Positions 1 to 6,734 of a DNA stretch of 12,242 nucleotides are shown piece by piece. Within the stretch, counting starts at the first letter, position 1. Each line of letters opens with the position of its first letter. This DNA is from JAJZCD01 sp964570005 (GTDB lineage: Bacteria > Patescibacteriota > Saccharimonadia > Saccharimonadales > UBA4665), in assembly GCA_964570005.1 (NCBI GenBank), contig CAZMWE010000035.1, forward strand, positions 1-12,242. The letters run 5' to 3'. The notes under the pieces were generated by a model that ran no database searches, was not told where the DNA came from, and was given only the letters and a program-made list of their open reading frames with translations. The translations under genes were made by a program, and so were the position numbers.

Positions 1-176
1 ATGAGCAACCCAGCAATGAACGGACAGAAACTGTTCCTTCCACATACGAACACTCCACCATCATTCCACAGCTCCTCTACTCCTTGGGAATCGCACCGGT
101 CTTGCTGTTCTAATGCTGACGGACAATCGATAGCCGAGTTAGGAGCTTGAGGCGACTTGAAGGCAAACTCGATCAC
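1..176 (-). CDS. Unrecognised partial ORF after atpD (runs off the left edge)
   Basis: A reading frame opens with GTG two bases after the atpD stop codon and stays open for 58 codons to the window edge, giving a protein that begins MIEFAFKSPQ and contains four cysteines (about residues 18, 28, 45 and 52). It does not look like an ATP synthase epsilon subunit, which is the gene expected here. The two-base spacing copies the spacing between atpA and the 98-residue ORF, and the mixed codon use resembles that of the other two small ORFs in the operon. The Shine-Dalgarno match (AGGCGG, about 10 bases upstream) is weak. A competing frame starts with ATG at 64 on the same strand, has a better site (AGGAG at 72-76, seven bases away) and reads MMVECSYVEG to the edge. 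Only one can be the main gene and the window is too short to decide. No function can be assigned. Confidence 0.35.
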   Translation of the reverse strand, partial: MIEFAFKSPQAPNSAIDCPSALEQQDRCDSQGVEELWNDGGVFVCGRNSFCPFIAGLL

Positions 177-178
177 GA

Positions 179-1585
179 TTATTTGACCGCCTTTGCAGCT
201 TTAACAACGTCTTCGATAGTACCTTTGAGGTTGAAGACGGTTTCTGGAATGTCATCGTGTTTACCGTCCAGGATTTCTTTGAAGCCCTTGATGGTGTCGC
301 TCAATTTGACGTACTGGCCAGGGTTGTTAGTGAACTGCTCAGCCACGAAAAAGGGCTGGGACAGGAAGCGCTGGATACGACGGGCACGGGCTACAAGCTG
401 CTTATCCTCTTCAGAGAGCTCCTCCATACCCAGAATGGCAATGATGTCCTGCAGGTCTTTGTAGCGCTGCAGCACACGTTGGACTTCGCGGGCAACCTGA
501 TAGTGCTCCTCGCCGACGATTTCGGGGTCAAGAATGGTACTGGAGCTGTCAAGCGGGTCAACAGCCGGGTAGATACCGATTTCGGTCAGGGCACGATTAA
601 GCACGATGGTGCTGTCGAGGTGGGCAAAGGTGGTAGCCGGAGCCGGGTCGGTAAGGTCATCGGCCGGCACATATACAGCCTGCACAGAGGTAATCGAGCC
701 TTCGCGGGTGGAAGTAATACGCTCTTGCAGCTGACCCATCTCCTCGGCCAGGTTTGGCTGGTACCCCACTGCTGACGGCAAACGGCCCAGTAAGGCAGAC
801 ACCTCGGCGCCGGCTTGAGTGTAGCGGAAAATGTTGTCTACGAAGAGCAGCACATCCTTGCCTTGATCACGGAACCCTTCGGCGATAGTCAGGCCAGAAA
901 GCGCCACACGCAGACGAGCTCCTGGCGGTTCGTTCATCTGGCCGAATACCAAGCTGGTGTTCTTGATAACGCCTGATTCTTCCATTTCGAAGTACAGATC
1001 GTTGCCTTCACGGGTACGCTCACCTACACCAGCGAATACCGAGTAACCGCTGTGGAACTTGGCGATGTTATTGATAAGCTCCTGGATCAGCACGGTCTTG
1101 CCCACGCCCGCACCACCGAAGAGGCCAGCCTTACCACCCTTGGTCATCGGACAGATCAGGTCAATAACCTTGATGCCGGTTTCCAGGATTTCGATTGAGC
1201 CGCTTTGGTCGATCAGGGCCGGAGGGGCGCGGTGGATCGGCGCAGTCTTAGTGAACTTGCCGCCCTGGCCGTCAATCGGCTGCCCAGTTACGTTGAACAT
1301 GCGGCCAAGTGTTTCTTCACCGATGGGCACACTGATAGCTTTACCGGTATCTGTAACTTCCACGCCGCGACTCAAACCGTCAGTTGAGCCCAGCGAGATG
1401 GCGCGCACACTGCTTTCACTCAGGTGCTGGGCTACCTCGAGTGTCAGGGTTTTGCCATCGTGCTCAAGGGTCAGCGCATTATAAATCGCCGGTAGCGAGT
1501 CTGTTGTAAATTCTATATCGACAACCACACCCACCACCTGCGTGATCTTGCCAGTCTTAGTATTCTCTTTCGTTGCTTCTGCCAT
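179..1585 (-). CDS. atpD: ATP synthase F1 subunit beta
   Basis: Catalytic subunit of the F1 head: it binds ADP and phosphate and makes ATP in the alpha3beta3 hexamer, driven by gamma rotation. The 468-residue length is normal. Residues about 10-80 form the N-terminal beta-barrel. The P-loop GGAGVGKT lies at 157-164 (Lys163), the catalytic glutamate is in GVGER (Glu189), the Walker B strand ends at Asp250, and the segment ALLGRLPSAVGYQP follows at about 264-277. The coupling loop, usually DELSEED, reads EELSEED at 388-394. The ATG start is supported by GGAG six bases upstream, and this site overlaps the stop codon of the preceding 84-residue ORF, so translation is probably coupled. In most operons gamma is the direct upstream neighbour; here a small ORF sits between them. 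Identity is certain. Confidence 0.99.
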   Translation of the reverse strand: MAEATKENTKTGKITQVVGVVVDIEFTTDSLPAIYNALTLEHDGKTLTLEVAQHLSESSVRAISLGSTDGLSRGVEVTDTGKAISVPIGEETLGRMFNVTGQPIDGQGGKFTKTAPIHRAPPALIDQSGSIEILETGIKVIDLICPMTKGGKAGLFGGAGVGKTVLIQELINNIAKFHSGYSVFAGVGERTREGNDLYFEMEESGVIKNTSLVFGQMNEPPGARLRVALSGLTIAEGFRDQGKDVLLFVDNIFRYTQAGAEVSALLGRLPSAVGYQPNLAEEMGQLQERITSTREGSITSVQAVYVPADDLTDPAPATTFAHLDSTIVLNRALTEIGIYPAVDPLDSSSTILDPEIVGEEHYQVAREVQRVLQRYKDLQDIIAILGMEELSEEDKQLVARARRIQRFLSQPFFVAEQFTNNPGQYVKLSDTIKGFKEILDGKHDDIPETVFNLKGTIEDVVKAAKAVK

Positions 1586-1591
1586 TATTGT

Positions 1592-1597
1592 CTCCTA
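1592..1597 (-). promoter_or_regulatory. Ribosome binding site of atpD fused to an upstream stop codon
   Basis: The hexamer TAGGAG carries both the TAG stop of the 84-residue ORF and the GGAG Shine-Dalgarno of atpD, with six bases before the atpD ATG. A ribosome ending the small ORF stops on the site where beta translation starts, a classic arrangement for termination-reinitiation. Coupling itself is inferred. Confidence 0.7.
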
Positions 1598-1849
1598 TAT
1601 TTCCTCGATATCGGTTCCGTTGCTGGGTTCAGAGCCACCAGCCATTGCGTCTATCCCTGTTAGCATTAGCTCTCTAGCTACTGGCCACAAGTCGTCACGT
1701 CCCAAATCTGGTCGCATTGCTGCAGCAAGCGTAAATGCCGCTTGAGCCAGGCCAGGCTTACCAGGCCTGGCATGCAAGCCTTGCCCCATGAAAACTTGAC
1801 CACCCTCTGGCAGTTCCGCACCATCCCAGTACCTCGCCGCATCACCCAT
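1595..1849 (-). CDS. Unknown 84-residue protein between atpG and atpD
   Basis: I do not recognise this protein. It is soluble in appearance, without a signal peptide or membrane segment, glycine-rich in the first half (WDGAELPEGGQVFMGQG, about 8-24), with a likely amphipathic helix at about 50-70 (LWPVARELMLTGIDAM) and an acidic tail ending DIEEI. The evidence that it is a gene is its context: it starts inside the end of atpG (eight-base overlap), has a strong GGAGG six bases before its ATG, and its stop overlaps the atpD ribosome binding site. Codon use is more relaxed than in the flanking atp genes (AGG, AGA and ATA appear). A GC-rich hairpin lies inside it. It could be an assembly or regulatory factor for F1, an accessory subunit, or an inserted gene using the operon's promoter. 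Function is unknown. Confidence 0.75.
   Translation of the reverse strand: MGDAARYWDGAELPEGGQVFMGQGLHARPGKPGLAQAAFTLAAAMRPDLGRDDLWPVARELMLTGIDAMAGGSEPSNGTDIEEI
1741..1778 (-). repeat. GC-rich inverted repeat (hairpin) between gamma and beta genes
   Basis: Perfect 8-base arms GCCAGGCC (1746-1753) and GGCCTGGC (1764-1771) enclose a 10-base loop. The stem can extend through CTTG (1741-1744) and CAAG (1775-1778) after a small internal loop. It lies inside the 84-residue ORF. There is no U-tract, so it is not a simple intrinsic terminator. It could slow ribosomes or RNase, or affect beta expression relative to gamma; that role is inference. Confidence 0.55.
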
Positions 1850-2711
1850 TCAATGCCTCCGCCCCGCCGGTAATCTCGGCCAGTTCCTGTGTGATGTGCG
1901 CTTGGCGGGCTGTATTCAGCTCCAGCGTGTAGTCGTCGATCAGGTCCTTGGCATTATCGGTGGCGCTCTTCATGGCCATCATGCGCATGGCGTGCTCGCT
2001 GGCGATGCTTTCCAGCAAAGCTTGCCAGACCTGCGCTTCAATCAGGCGCGTGGCAACCTGGTCAATAACCGTTTCAACATCCGGCTCAAAGTTGCTGATG
2101 GTGCTCGATGTCGCTTGGTCGGCCGAAACTGGTTCAGCAGGCAACAGCTGCTGCGTAACCGCAACCTGGCTCACTGTTGAGCGAAACTCGGTAGACAGCA
2201 CGCGCACGTCGTCAACCGTACCATCCTTGTACTGCTCAACAATGGTGTTGAGCACCGGTCGCAGGTCGTTGGCCGTCGGCTCATCGCCGAAGCCGGGGTA
2301 GGCGGCATCAAGTTCGATCTCGCTGATGCGGCGGACGAACCGCGCACCCTTGTTACCGATAGCCAGCACATGGCTGCTTACCTTGACTTGCTGGTCTTCC
2401 TTGACCGCCGCTGTCAGCAGTTTGAGTACATTGGCATTGTACGCTCCGGCCAGGCCGGTATTGCTGGTGATGAGGATATACAAGCGGTTCTTAACCGGCC
2501 GCTTCTCGAATAACGGTTCACGGCCTACTTCGGCGATCCCACTCAGACGAGTTAGCAGTTCCTCGGCCAGTTCAGCGTAGGCCCGGCTCCTTTGCGCATA
2601 TTCCTGCGCGCGGCGCAGCTTGCTCGCCGCCACCAGTTGCTGAGCCTGCGTGATCTGTCGTGTGTTGCGGATAGATTTGATGCGCCGCCGAAGAACAATA
2701 GTACTAGCCAT
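1842..2711 (-). CDS. atpG: ATP synthase F1 subunit gamma
   Basis: Central rotor stalk that turns inside alpha3beta3 and links it to the c-ring. The 289-residue length is normal. The N-terminal helix (ASTIVLRRRIKSIRNTRQIT, then VAASKLRRAQ) and the C-terminal helix (DNAKDLIDDYTLELNTARQ, then ITQELAEITGGAEAL) are the two family hallmarks and form the coiled coil. The usual KAM segment before VAASK reads QAQQ, so the conserved methionine (Met23 in the E. coli literature) is replaced by glutamine. The start ATG overlaps the stop of the upstream 98-residue ORF by eight bases, with AGAGG about eight bases before it. The end overlaps the 84-residue ORF by eight bases. Both overlaps imply translational coupling. 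Confidence 0.98.
   Translation of the reverse strand: MASTIVLRRRIKSIRNTRQITQAQQLVAASKLRRAQEYAQRSRAYAELAEELLTRLSGIAEVGREPLFEKRPVKNRLYILITSNTGLAGAYNANVLKLLTAAVKEDQQVKVSSHVLAIGNKGARFVRRISEIELDAAYPGFGDEPTANDLRPVLNTIVEQYKDGTVDDVRVLSTEFRSTVSQVAVTQQLLPAEPVSADQATSSTISNFEPDVETVIDQVATRLIEAQVWQALLESIASEHAMRMMAMKSATDNAKDLIDDYTLELNTARQAHITQELAEITGGAEALNG
1856..1860 (-). promoter_or_regulatory. Strong Shine-Dalgarno for the 84-residue ORF, inside atpG
   Basis: GGAGG lies six bases upstream of the ATG at 1849, within the last codons of atpG. It is one of the best ribosome binding sites in the operon and is the main evidence that the small ORF is translated from this start. Confidence 0.7.
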
Positions 2712-3000
2712 GCTGTGTGCCTCTCGCTAATTCACCATCAGCCCACTCGACCATACCAACCAAATCCCTGACGAACGCCCGGAGAGCGTTTCCTCGCGGA
2801 TCTTTCTGATCAAGAAGCCACGTAGAACCGTACATATCAAGGCTCACCAGAGTAGACCTCACTGAGCCCGGATACGTCGCATCAACATTTAATGTTTCCA
2901 CGAGGGCCGCGGCGACCATAGCAGCATGAGCGCGTCGACGTTGGACCTGAGCTGTGTCACTCCGATCAGGCCGTTGCTCTTGCTCACCGGATAAGGTCAT
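2704..3000 (-). CDS. Unknown 98-residue protein between atpA and atpG
   Basis: I do not recognise this protein. It begins two bases after the atpA stop and overlaps the atpG start by eight bases (ATGGCTAG carries both signals), so it is built into the operon. The N-terminal 25 residues are polar and arginine-rich (RRRAHAAM). A helix-like stretch follows (MVAAALVETLNVDA), then a central part with YPGSVRSTLVSLDMYGSTWLLD (split about 43-64), and a C-terminal amphipathic helix (NALRAFVRDLVGMVEW). There is no membrane segment and no cysteine. The pattern L-x4-R-[DE]-L near the C-terminus (73-80) also occurs in the 84-residue ORF (54-61), a faint similarity seen by eye only. Codon use is mixed, unlike the biased atp genes. 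Existence is well supported by its context; function is unknown. Confidence 0.75.
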   Translation of the reverse strand: MTLSGEQEQRPDRSDTAQVQRRRAHAAMVAAALVETLNVDATYPGSVRSTLVSLDMYGSTWLLDQKDPRGNALRAFVRDLVGMVEWADGELARGTQHG

Positions 3001-3002
3001 TG

Positions 3003-4556
3003 CTATTTTGTGCCTTCCTTACTAATTTTTACCTCATACTGCTTGGCTATTTCCTTGGCAACTTTTAGGACTTCGTCATTCTGGGCGTCTTCCGGTTTAT
3101 TGCCGGTGTTGATAGCCTCAACCAGCTTGGCATGTTTGGCCTTGAGCTCACGCAGTAAGGCTTCGCGGGCGGCATCAATCTTCTCGAGCGGCACGACATC
3201 GAGCGCACCTTGCGTAGCTGCGTAAAGTACGCTGTACATTTCCCAAATGGCATACGGTGCATACTGAGGTTGCTTGAGCAGCTCGGTCAGGCGCTGGCCG
3301 CGCTCAATAGTGTGGCGCGTGTCGGCATCCAGGTCGGTCGAAAACTGGCTGAAGGCCGCTAGCTCGCGGAACTGTGCCAAGCTCAGCTTCAGGCCACCGC
3401 CAGCAGCCTTTATAGCCTTGGTCTGTGCGTCACCGCCTACACGGGAGACCGACAAACCGACGGAAATAGCCGGGCGGATACCCTGATAGAACAGAGACGT
3501 CTCCAGGAAAATCTGGCCGTCGGTAATCGAGATGACATTTGTCGGAATGTAGGCAGAAATGTCGCCGGCCTGCGTCTCGATGATCGGCAAGGCGGTCAGA
3601 GAACCGGCACCGAGCTTGTCGCTCAACTTAGCCGCGCGCTCGAGCAGACGGGAGTGCAAATAGAACACGTCACCAGGGTAAGCCTCACGTCCCGGCGGCC
3701 GACGCAGCAGCAGTGACATCTGGCGGTACGCCTGTGCGTGCTTGGTCAGGTCATCGTAGATGATGAGTGCGTGCTGCTTGTTGTCACGGAAGTATTCGCC
3801 CATAGCGGCGCCGGCGTAGGGGGCCAAGTAGAGCATAGCCGCTGGGTCGGACGGGGAAGTAGCGACGATGATCGTCTGGTCCATCACGCCCTCACGCTTC
3901 AGGCGCTCCTGCAAGGCAGCAACCTTGGACAACTTCTGACCGATGGCGACATAGACGTTAATAACACCGGACTTCTGGCGAGCCTGGTTCACCATCGTGT
4001 CAACCGCAATGGCCGTCTTACCTGTCTGACGGTCACCAATGATCAGCTCACGTTGGCCGCGTCCGATCGGCACCATGGCGTAGATCGCTACTAAGCCGGT
4101 CATCAGCGGTTCATGTACATGCTTACGATCAAGTACACCCGGGGCAGGCCGCTCGACCGGGCTGGTTTGCTTAGTCTTGATAGCGTCACCGCCATCTAGT
4201 GGCCGCCCTAGTGGGTCAACCACGCGACCAACCAACTCCGGGCCAACCGGTACCGTCAACACCTGGCCGCTCAGGCGCACAGTGGCACCGGCCTTAACTT
4301 CGGTAGTGTCACCCAGGATTACAGCACCAATTTCGTCTGTGGCAAGGTTAAATGCAAACGCAGTAACCTTCTGGCCCGAAATGCCGTCAATCTCAAGCAT
4401 TTCGTTGTAGCCCGCGGCACTCAGGCCGTAAATCCAGGCAATGCCGTCACCCACGCGCGTAACCACACCTACGCTTTCGATTTCGGGGCGGTTTTTGAGC
4501 TCTTCGATGGCCGCGCGGATATCGGCCGAGAGTTCAGTTATTGATAATTCAGCCAT
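3003..4556 (-). CDS. atpA: ATP synthase F1 subunit alpha
   Basis: Non-catalytic nucleotide-binding subunit that alternates with beta in the F1 hexamer and supplies the arginine finger to the catalytic site. The 517-residue length is typical. The N-terminal helix that contacts delta is at about 5-22. The P-loop GDRQTGKT lies at 174-181, the LIIYDD strand at about 264-269, the PPGREAYPGD loop at about 287-296, and the motif SVGLSVSRVGG contains Arg372, the arginine finger. The ATG lies three bases after the delta stop, with AGGA in the delta tail acting as ribosome binding site. Identity is certain. Confidence 0.99.
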   Translation of the reverse strand: MAELSITELSADIRAAIEELKNRPEIESVGVVTRVGDGIAWIYGLSAAGYNEMLEIDGISGQKVTAFAFNLATDEIGAVILGDTTEVKAGATVRLSGQVLTVPVGPELVGRVVDPLGRPLDGGDAIKTKQTSPVERPAPGVLDRKHVHEPLMTGLVAIYAMVPIGRGQRELIIGDRQTGKTAIAVDTMVNQARQKSGVINVYVAIGQKLSKVAALQERLKREGVMDQTIIVATSPSDPAAMLYLAPYAGAAMGEYFRDNKQHALIIYDDLTKHAQAYRQMSLLLRRPPGREAYPGDVFYLHSRLLERAAKLSDKLGAGSLTALPIIETQAGDISAYIPTNVISITDGQIFLETSLFYQGIRPAISVGLSVSRVGGDAQTKAIKAAGGGLKLSLAQFRELAAFSQFSTDLDADTRHTIERGQRLTELLKQPQYAPYAIWEMYSVLYAATQGALDVVPLEKIDAAREALLRELKAKHAKLVEAINTGNKPEDAQNDEVLKVAKEIAKQYEVKISKEGTK

Positions 4557-4559
4557 TCA

Positions 4560-4964
4560 TTAATCCTTTCCGGCTCCAGTTAGCTGTTTAAACGTGTTCA
4601 ATTTGCCCTCGACGCTGAGGTCGAGCTGACGGTCGCTCAGACGAATCTGCACACCGCCGATCACCGATGGGTCCAGCACCTCGGTGACAATAATTTTGTC
4701 GGCCTTAGGAAATAAAGGCTTAACGCGTACCGCAATGTCATTTTTAGCCGTATCGCTCAAAGGATAGGCACTCCGTGCCAGCACTTCAACGTACCCATGC
4801 AGTGCCCAATCGGCCTGGACATCACGCAGCAGCGAGTCCAGCTCACCAATCCTGCCTTCATCAAGCAAGAAGGCAGCCACCTGCCGGGCGTAGTCTTTCG
4901 AGACACCGTCATGGTAGGTATGCGTTGCAACCGTACTGGCGATCTGGGTACGCGGCGCTTTCAT
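4560..4964 (-). CDS. atpH: ATP synthase F1 subunit delta (short form)
   Basis: Peripheral stalk cap that joins the b subunits to the top of F1 through the alpha N-termini. The C-terminal domain is clear: VIGGVQIRLSDRQLDLSVEGK at about 101-121, the conserved GG-x-D-x-S signature. At 134 residues it is clearly shorter than the usual 175-180, and the missing length is in the N-terminal helical domain that contacts alpha. No upstream extension is possible without running into atpF, which ends two bases before this ATG. Translation probably depends on coupling to atpF, since the nearest AAGGAG is about 14 bases upstream. The short form may be lineage-typical rather than broken, as the reading frame is intact. 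Confidence 0.93.
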   Translation of the reverse strand: MKAPRTQIASTVATHTYHDGVSKDYARQVAAFLLDEGRIGELDSLLRDVQADWALHGYVEVLARSAYPLSDTAKNDIAVRVKPLFPKADKIIVTEVLDPSVIGGVQIRLSDRQLDLSVEGKLNTFKQLTGAGKD

Positions 4965-4966
4965 CT

Positions 4967-5500
4967 TTAAGCGCTCTGCTCCTTAATCACGCGATCAATA
5001 ATAGCTGCGTCTTTCTTGGCATCAACCTTTTCGCCGATGATGGCTTCGGTTGCATCGGACACCCAGCCGACGATCTGGCTCTCAAGCTGTTTGCGGGCGC
5101 GAGTCATTTCGTTGACTGCACGGTCCTGGCCTTCCTTGACAATGGCGTCGGCTTTCTTGCCGGCGTTTTCTTCAGCATCGCGGATAGCCTGACGAGCGCT
5201 TTCATTCGCTTCGGCGATGATGCCGTCGGCCGAAGCGCGGGCTTTGGCCAGTTCGTCGGCCACCTTGGCATCAAGCGCGGCTTTGTCTTTCTTCATCTGT
5301 TCGCCGAGCTCTACGCCCTCTTCGATAGTCTTGCGACGCTGGTCCATCAGCTTCACGATCGGCTTGAAGGCAAAGTGCTGCAACACTAAGAAAGCCAGCA
5401 AAAACGTAACGATCTGGATGAGGAACGCCCTGCCGTCAATGCCCAGCGCGCCGAGGCCGGAACCACTGTCAGCAAAATTAGTTGGTATATTTGGAAGCAT
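4967..5500 (-). CDS. atpF: ATP synthase Fo subunit b
   Basis: Peripheral stalk subunit, one N-terminal membrane span followed by a long helical dimerisation region. At 177 residues it is a normal single b subunit. The first 24 residues are polar, the membrane segment is at about 25-44 (FLIQIVTFLLAFLVLQHFAF), and FKPIVKLMDQRRKTIEEG starts the charged, alanine-rich coiled coil that continues to about 150. There is one b gene, so a homodimer is expected rather than the b/b' pair of photosynthetic bacteria. AGGA stands about 10 bases before the ATG. It follows atpE by 12 bases and precedes atpH by two. Confidence 0.97.
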   Translation of the reverse strand: MLPNIPTNFADSGSGLGALGIDGRAFLIQIVTFLLAFLVLQHFAFKPIVKLMDQRRKTIEEGVELGEQMKKDKAALDAKVADELAKARASADGIIAEANESARQAIRDAEENAGKKADAIVKEGQDRAVNEMTRARKQLESQIVGWVSDATEAIIGEKVDAKKDAAIIDRVIKEQSA

Positions 5501-5512
5501 TCGCGGTTTATC

Positions 5513-5761
5513 CTACTTTACAAAGAAAGTTGATGCGAAGGCCAGCAGTCCATATACCTCAATCAGACCGGCAAACAACAGAGCCTGGCCCAGGAACTTG
5601 GCAGCTTCGGGATTGCGGCCGACGGCGCTCATGTAATTAGCACCGACCAGGCCGATACCGATGGTCGGCCCGATAAAGCCGGCACCAATCATAATACCGT
5701 GGGCGATAGTCTGCATTGCTTCGGGCTGAGTAACAGTACTCGCAATTGCAACTGGTAACAT
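5513..5761 (-). CDS. atpE: ATP synthase Fo subunit c (proton-type)
   Basis: Membrane hairpin that forms the rotor ring and carries the ion. It has 82 residues: helix 1 at about 18-46 with glycines packed as G31-x3-G35-x-G37-x2-G40, the polar loop GRNPEA at 48-53 that contacts gamma, and helix 2 at about 57-80 with the ion-carrying Glu68 in GLIEVYG. The Na+-type signature (Gln in helix 1 and Ser/Thr just after the Glu) is absent: position 36 is Ile and residue 69 is Val. This indicates proton coupling. The loop between Arg49 and Glu68 is one residue shorter than in the Ilyobacter and E. coli proteins as I recall them. AAGGAG lies ten bases before the ATG. A 115-base leader containing a hairpin separates it from atpB. 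Confidence 0.98.
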   Translation of the reverse strand: MLPVAIASTVTQPEAMQTIAHGIMIGAGFIGPTIGIGLVGANYMSAVGRNPEAAKFLGQALLFAGLIEVYGLLAFASTFFVK

Positions 5762-5787
5762 ATACTATTTTCTCCTTATTACTTTTA

Positions 5788-5809
5788 CGTGATGTCCACA
5801 CGCATCACG
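5788..5809 (-). repeat. Hairpin in the atpB-atpE intergenic leader
   Basis: Perfect 7-base arms CGTGATG and CATCACG enclose an 8-base loop in the longest non-coding gap of the operon (5762-5876). On the transcript it is followed by TAAAAG rather than a U-run, so it is not an evident terminator. It lies shortly upstream of the atpE ribosome binding site. Since c is needed in many copies per complex, a stabilising or translation-enhancing role is plausible but inferred. Confidence 0.5.
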
Positions 5810-5876
5810 ATCGAAGTTGAGGTATCTTCACTGGAACTACTTGAAGATCGCTCTGTCCGACCGCGACGTACGTGCA

Positions 5877-6734
5877 TTATCCTTGTGCCCCTTGAGCCGC
5901 TGCACCTATTGTTTCAGGTGACCCTTCTTCGGTCAAGTCGTGCGCGTGCGCGCTATTGACCGAAATGGCCAGATAGTTCACACCAAGGATAACGAAAATG
6001 TAAGCCTGCAGAGCGCCCACGCCAAGCTCCAGCAGGGTAAACGGCAACGCCGTAATCGGCGCCAGGACACTGGCCGGCGCCAGCAGGGTACCCAGATACG
6101 CAAATACGTCAATAACGATAGTGCCCAGCGTCATATTAAGGAACAACCGGAGCGCCAGGCTGAAAGCGCGTGTTAAGTCAGTGAGCATTTCGATCAGGCC
6201 GATCACCAGATACAGCGGATTCAGAGGACTACCGATAAAAAAGTGTCGAATATATTTGTCAAAGCCGCCCACCTCTTTGATGGAAGCCGTATAAACCACC
6301 GCCATCGTGACCAGTCCGATAGCTATAGTCATATTCAGGTCAGCCGTAATCGGGCGTAAGAAAGGATGGCCGTGAATCTGGATAGCATCGCCAACGCCAG
6401 GGATCAGCTCCGACCAGTTGTTAATGAGCACAAAAAAGAATACCGTGACGAAAAACGGCACGTATTTGCGCCCGACGGATTTGTCGTTAAAGGCGTTTTC
6501 CACCAGGTCGATCACGAATGTTACGATAGCTTCGACGTATTGGATAACGCCACCCTTGGGTTTGACCGTCATGCGACGGGCCAAGACAGCCAACCAGATA
6601 GCGGCCAGTACACATATAATCCAGCCCCACAGCATGGAGTTGGTAATGTGGAGACCGAATACGGTGAAGTCAGTGCCTGGAGCAACGTGCACATTGGGGC
6701 CATCAGCGGCGAAACCGCCCAGCAAGTCGAACAT
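5877..6734 (-). CDS. atpB: ATP synthase Fo subunit a
   Basis: Stator membrane subunit that forms the two half-channels for protons beside the c-ring. At 285 residues it has at least five hydrophobic spans (about 34-52, 93-108, 135-152, 173-215, 225-262). The essential arginine is Arg196 in SLALRLFLNM; the family normally has LRLFGNM, so the Gly is Leu here while Asn200 is kept. The motif NNWSELIPG at about 105-113 is the usual N-W-x-x-L-I-P region. The C-terminal tail after about 265 is polar and rich in Ala and Gly. The ATG shares one base with the stop of the upstream AtpI-like gene (TGATG), so the two are translationally coupled. Confidence 0.98.
   Translation of the reverse strand: MFDLLGGFAADGPNVHVAPGTDFTVFGLHITNSMLWGWIICVLAAIWLAVLARRMTVKPKGGVIQYVEAIVTFVIDLVENAFNDKSVGRKYVPFFVTVFFFVLINNWSELIPGVGDAIQIHGHPFLRPITADLNMTIAIGLVTMAVVYTASIKEVGGFDKYIRHFFIGSPLNPLYLVIGLIEMLTDLTRAFSLALRLFLNMTLGTIVIDVFAYLGTLLAPASVLAPITALPFTLLELGVGALQAYIFVILGVNYLAISVNSAHAHDLTEEGSPETIGAAAQGAQG

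Noticed and set aside
1764..1771. Intrinsic terminator between gamma and beta
   Set aside because: The hairpin lies inside an open reading frame, has no following U-run, and beta translation is coupled through it, so complete termination is unlikely.
4775..5389. 204-residue plus-strand frame across atpH and atpF
   Set aside because: It is antisense to two certain ATP synthase genes and is long only because of their biased codon use. No ribosome binding site or recognisable domain.
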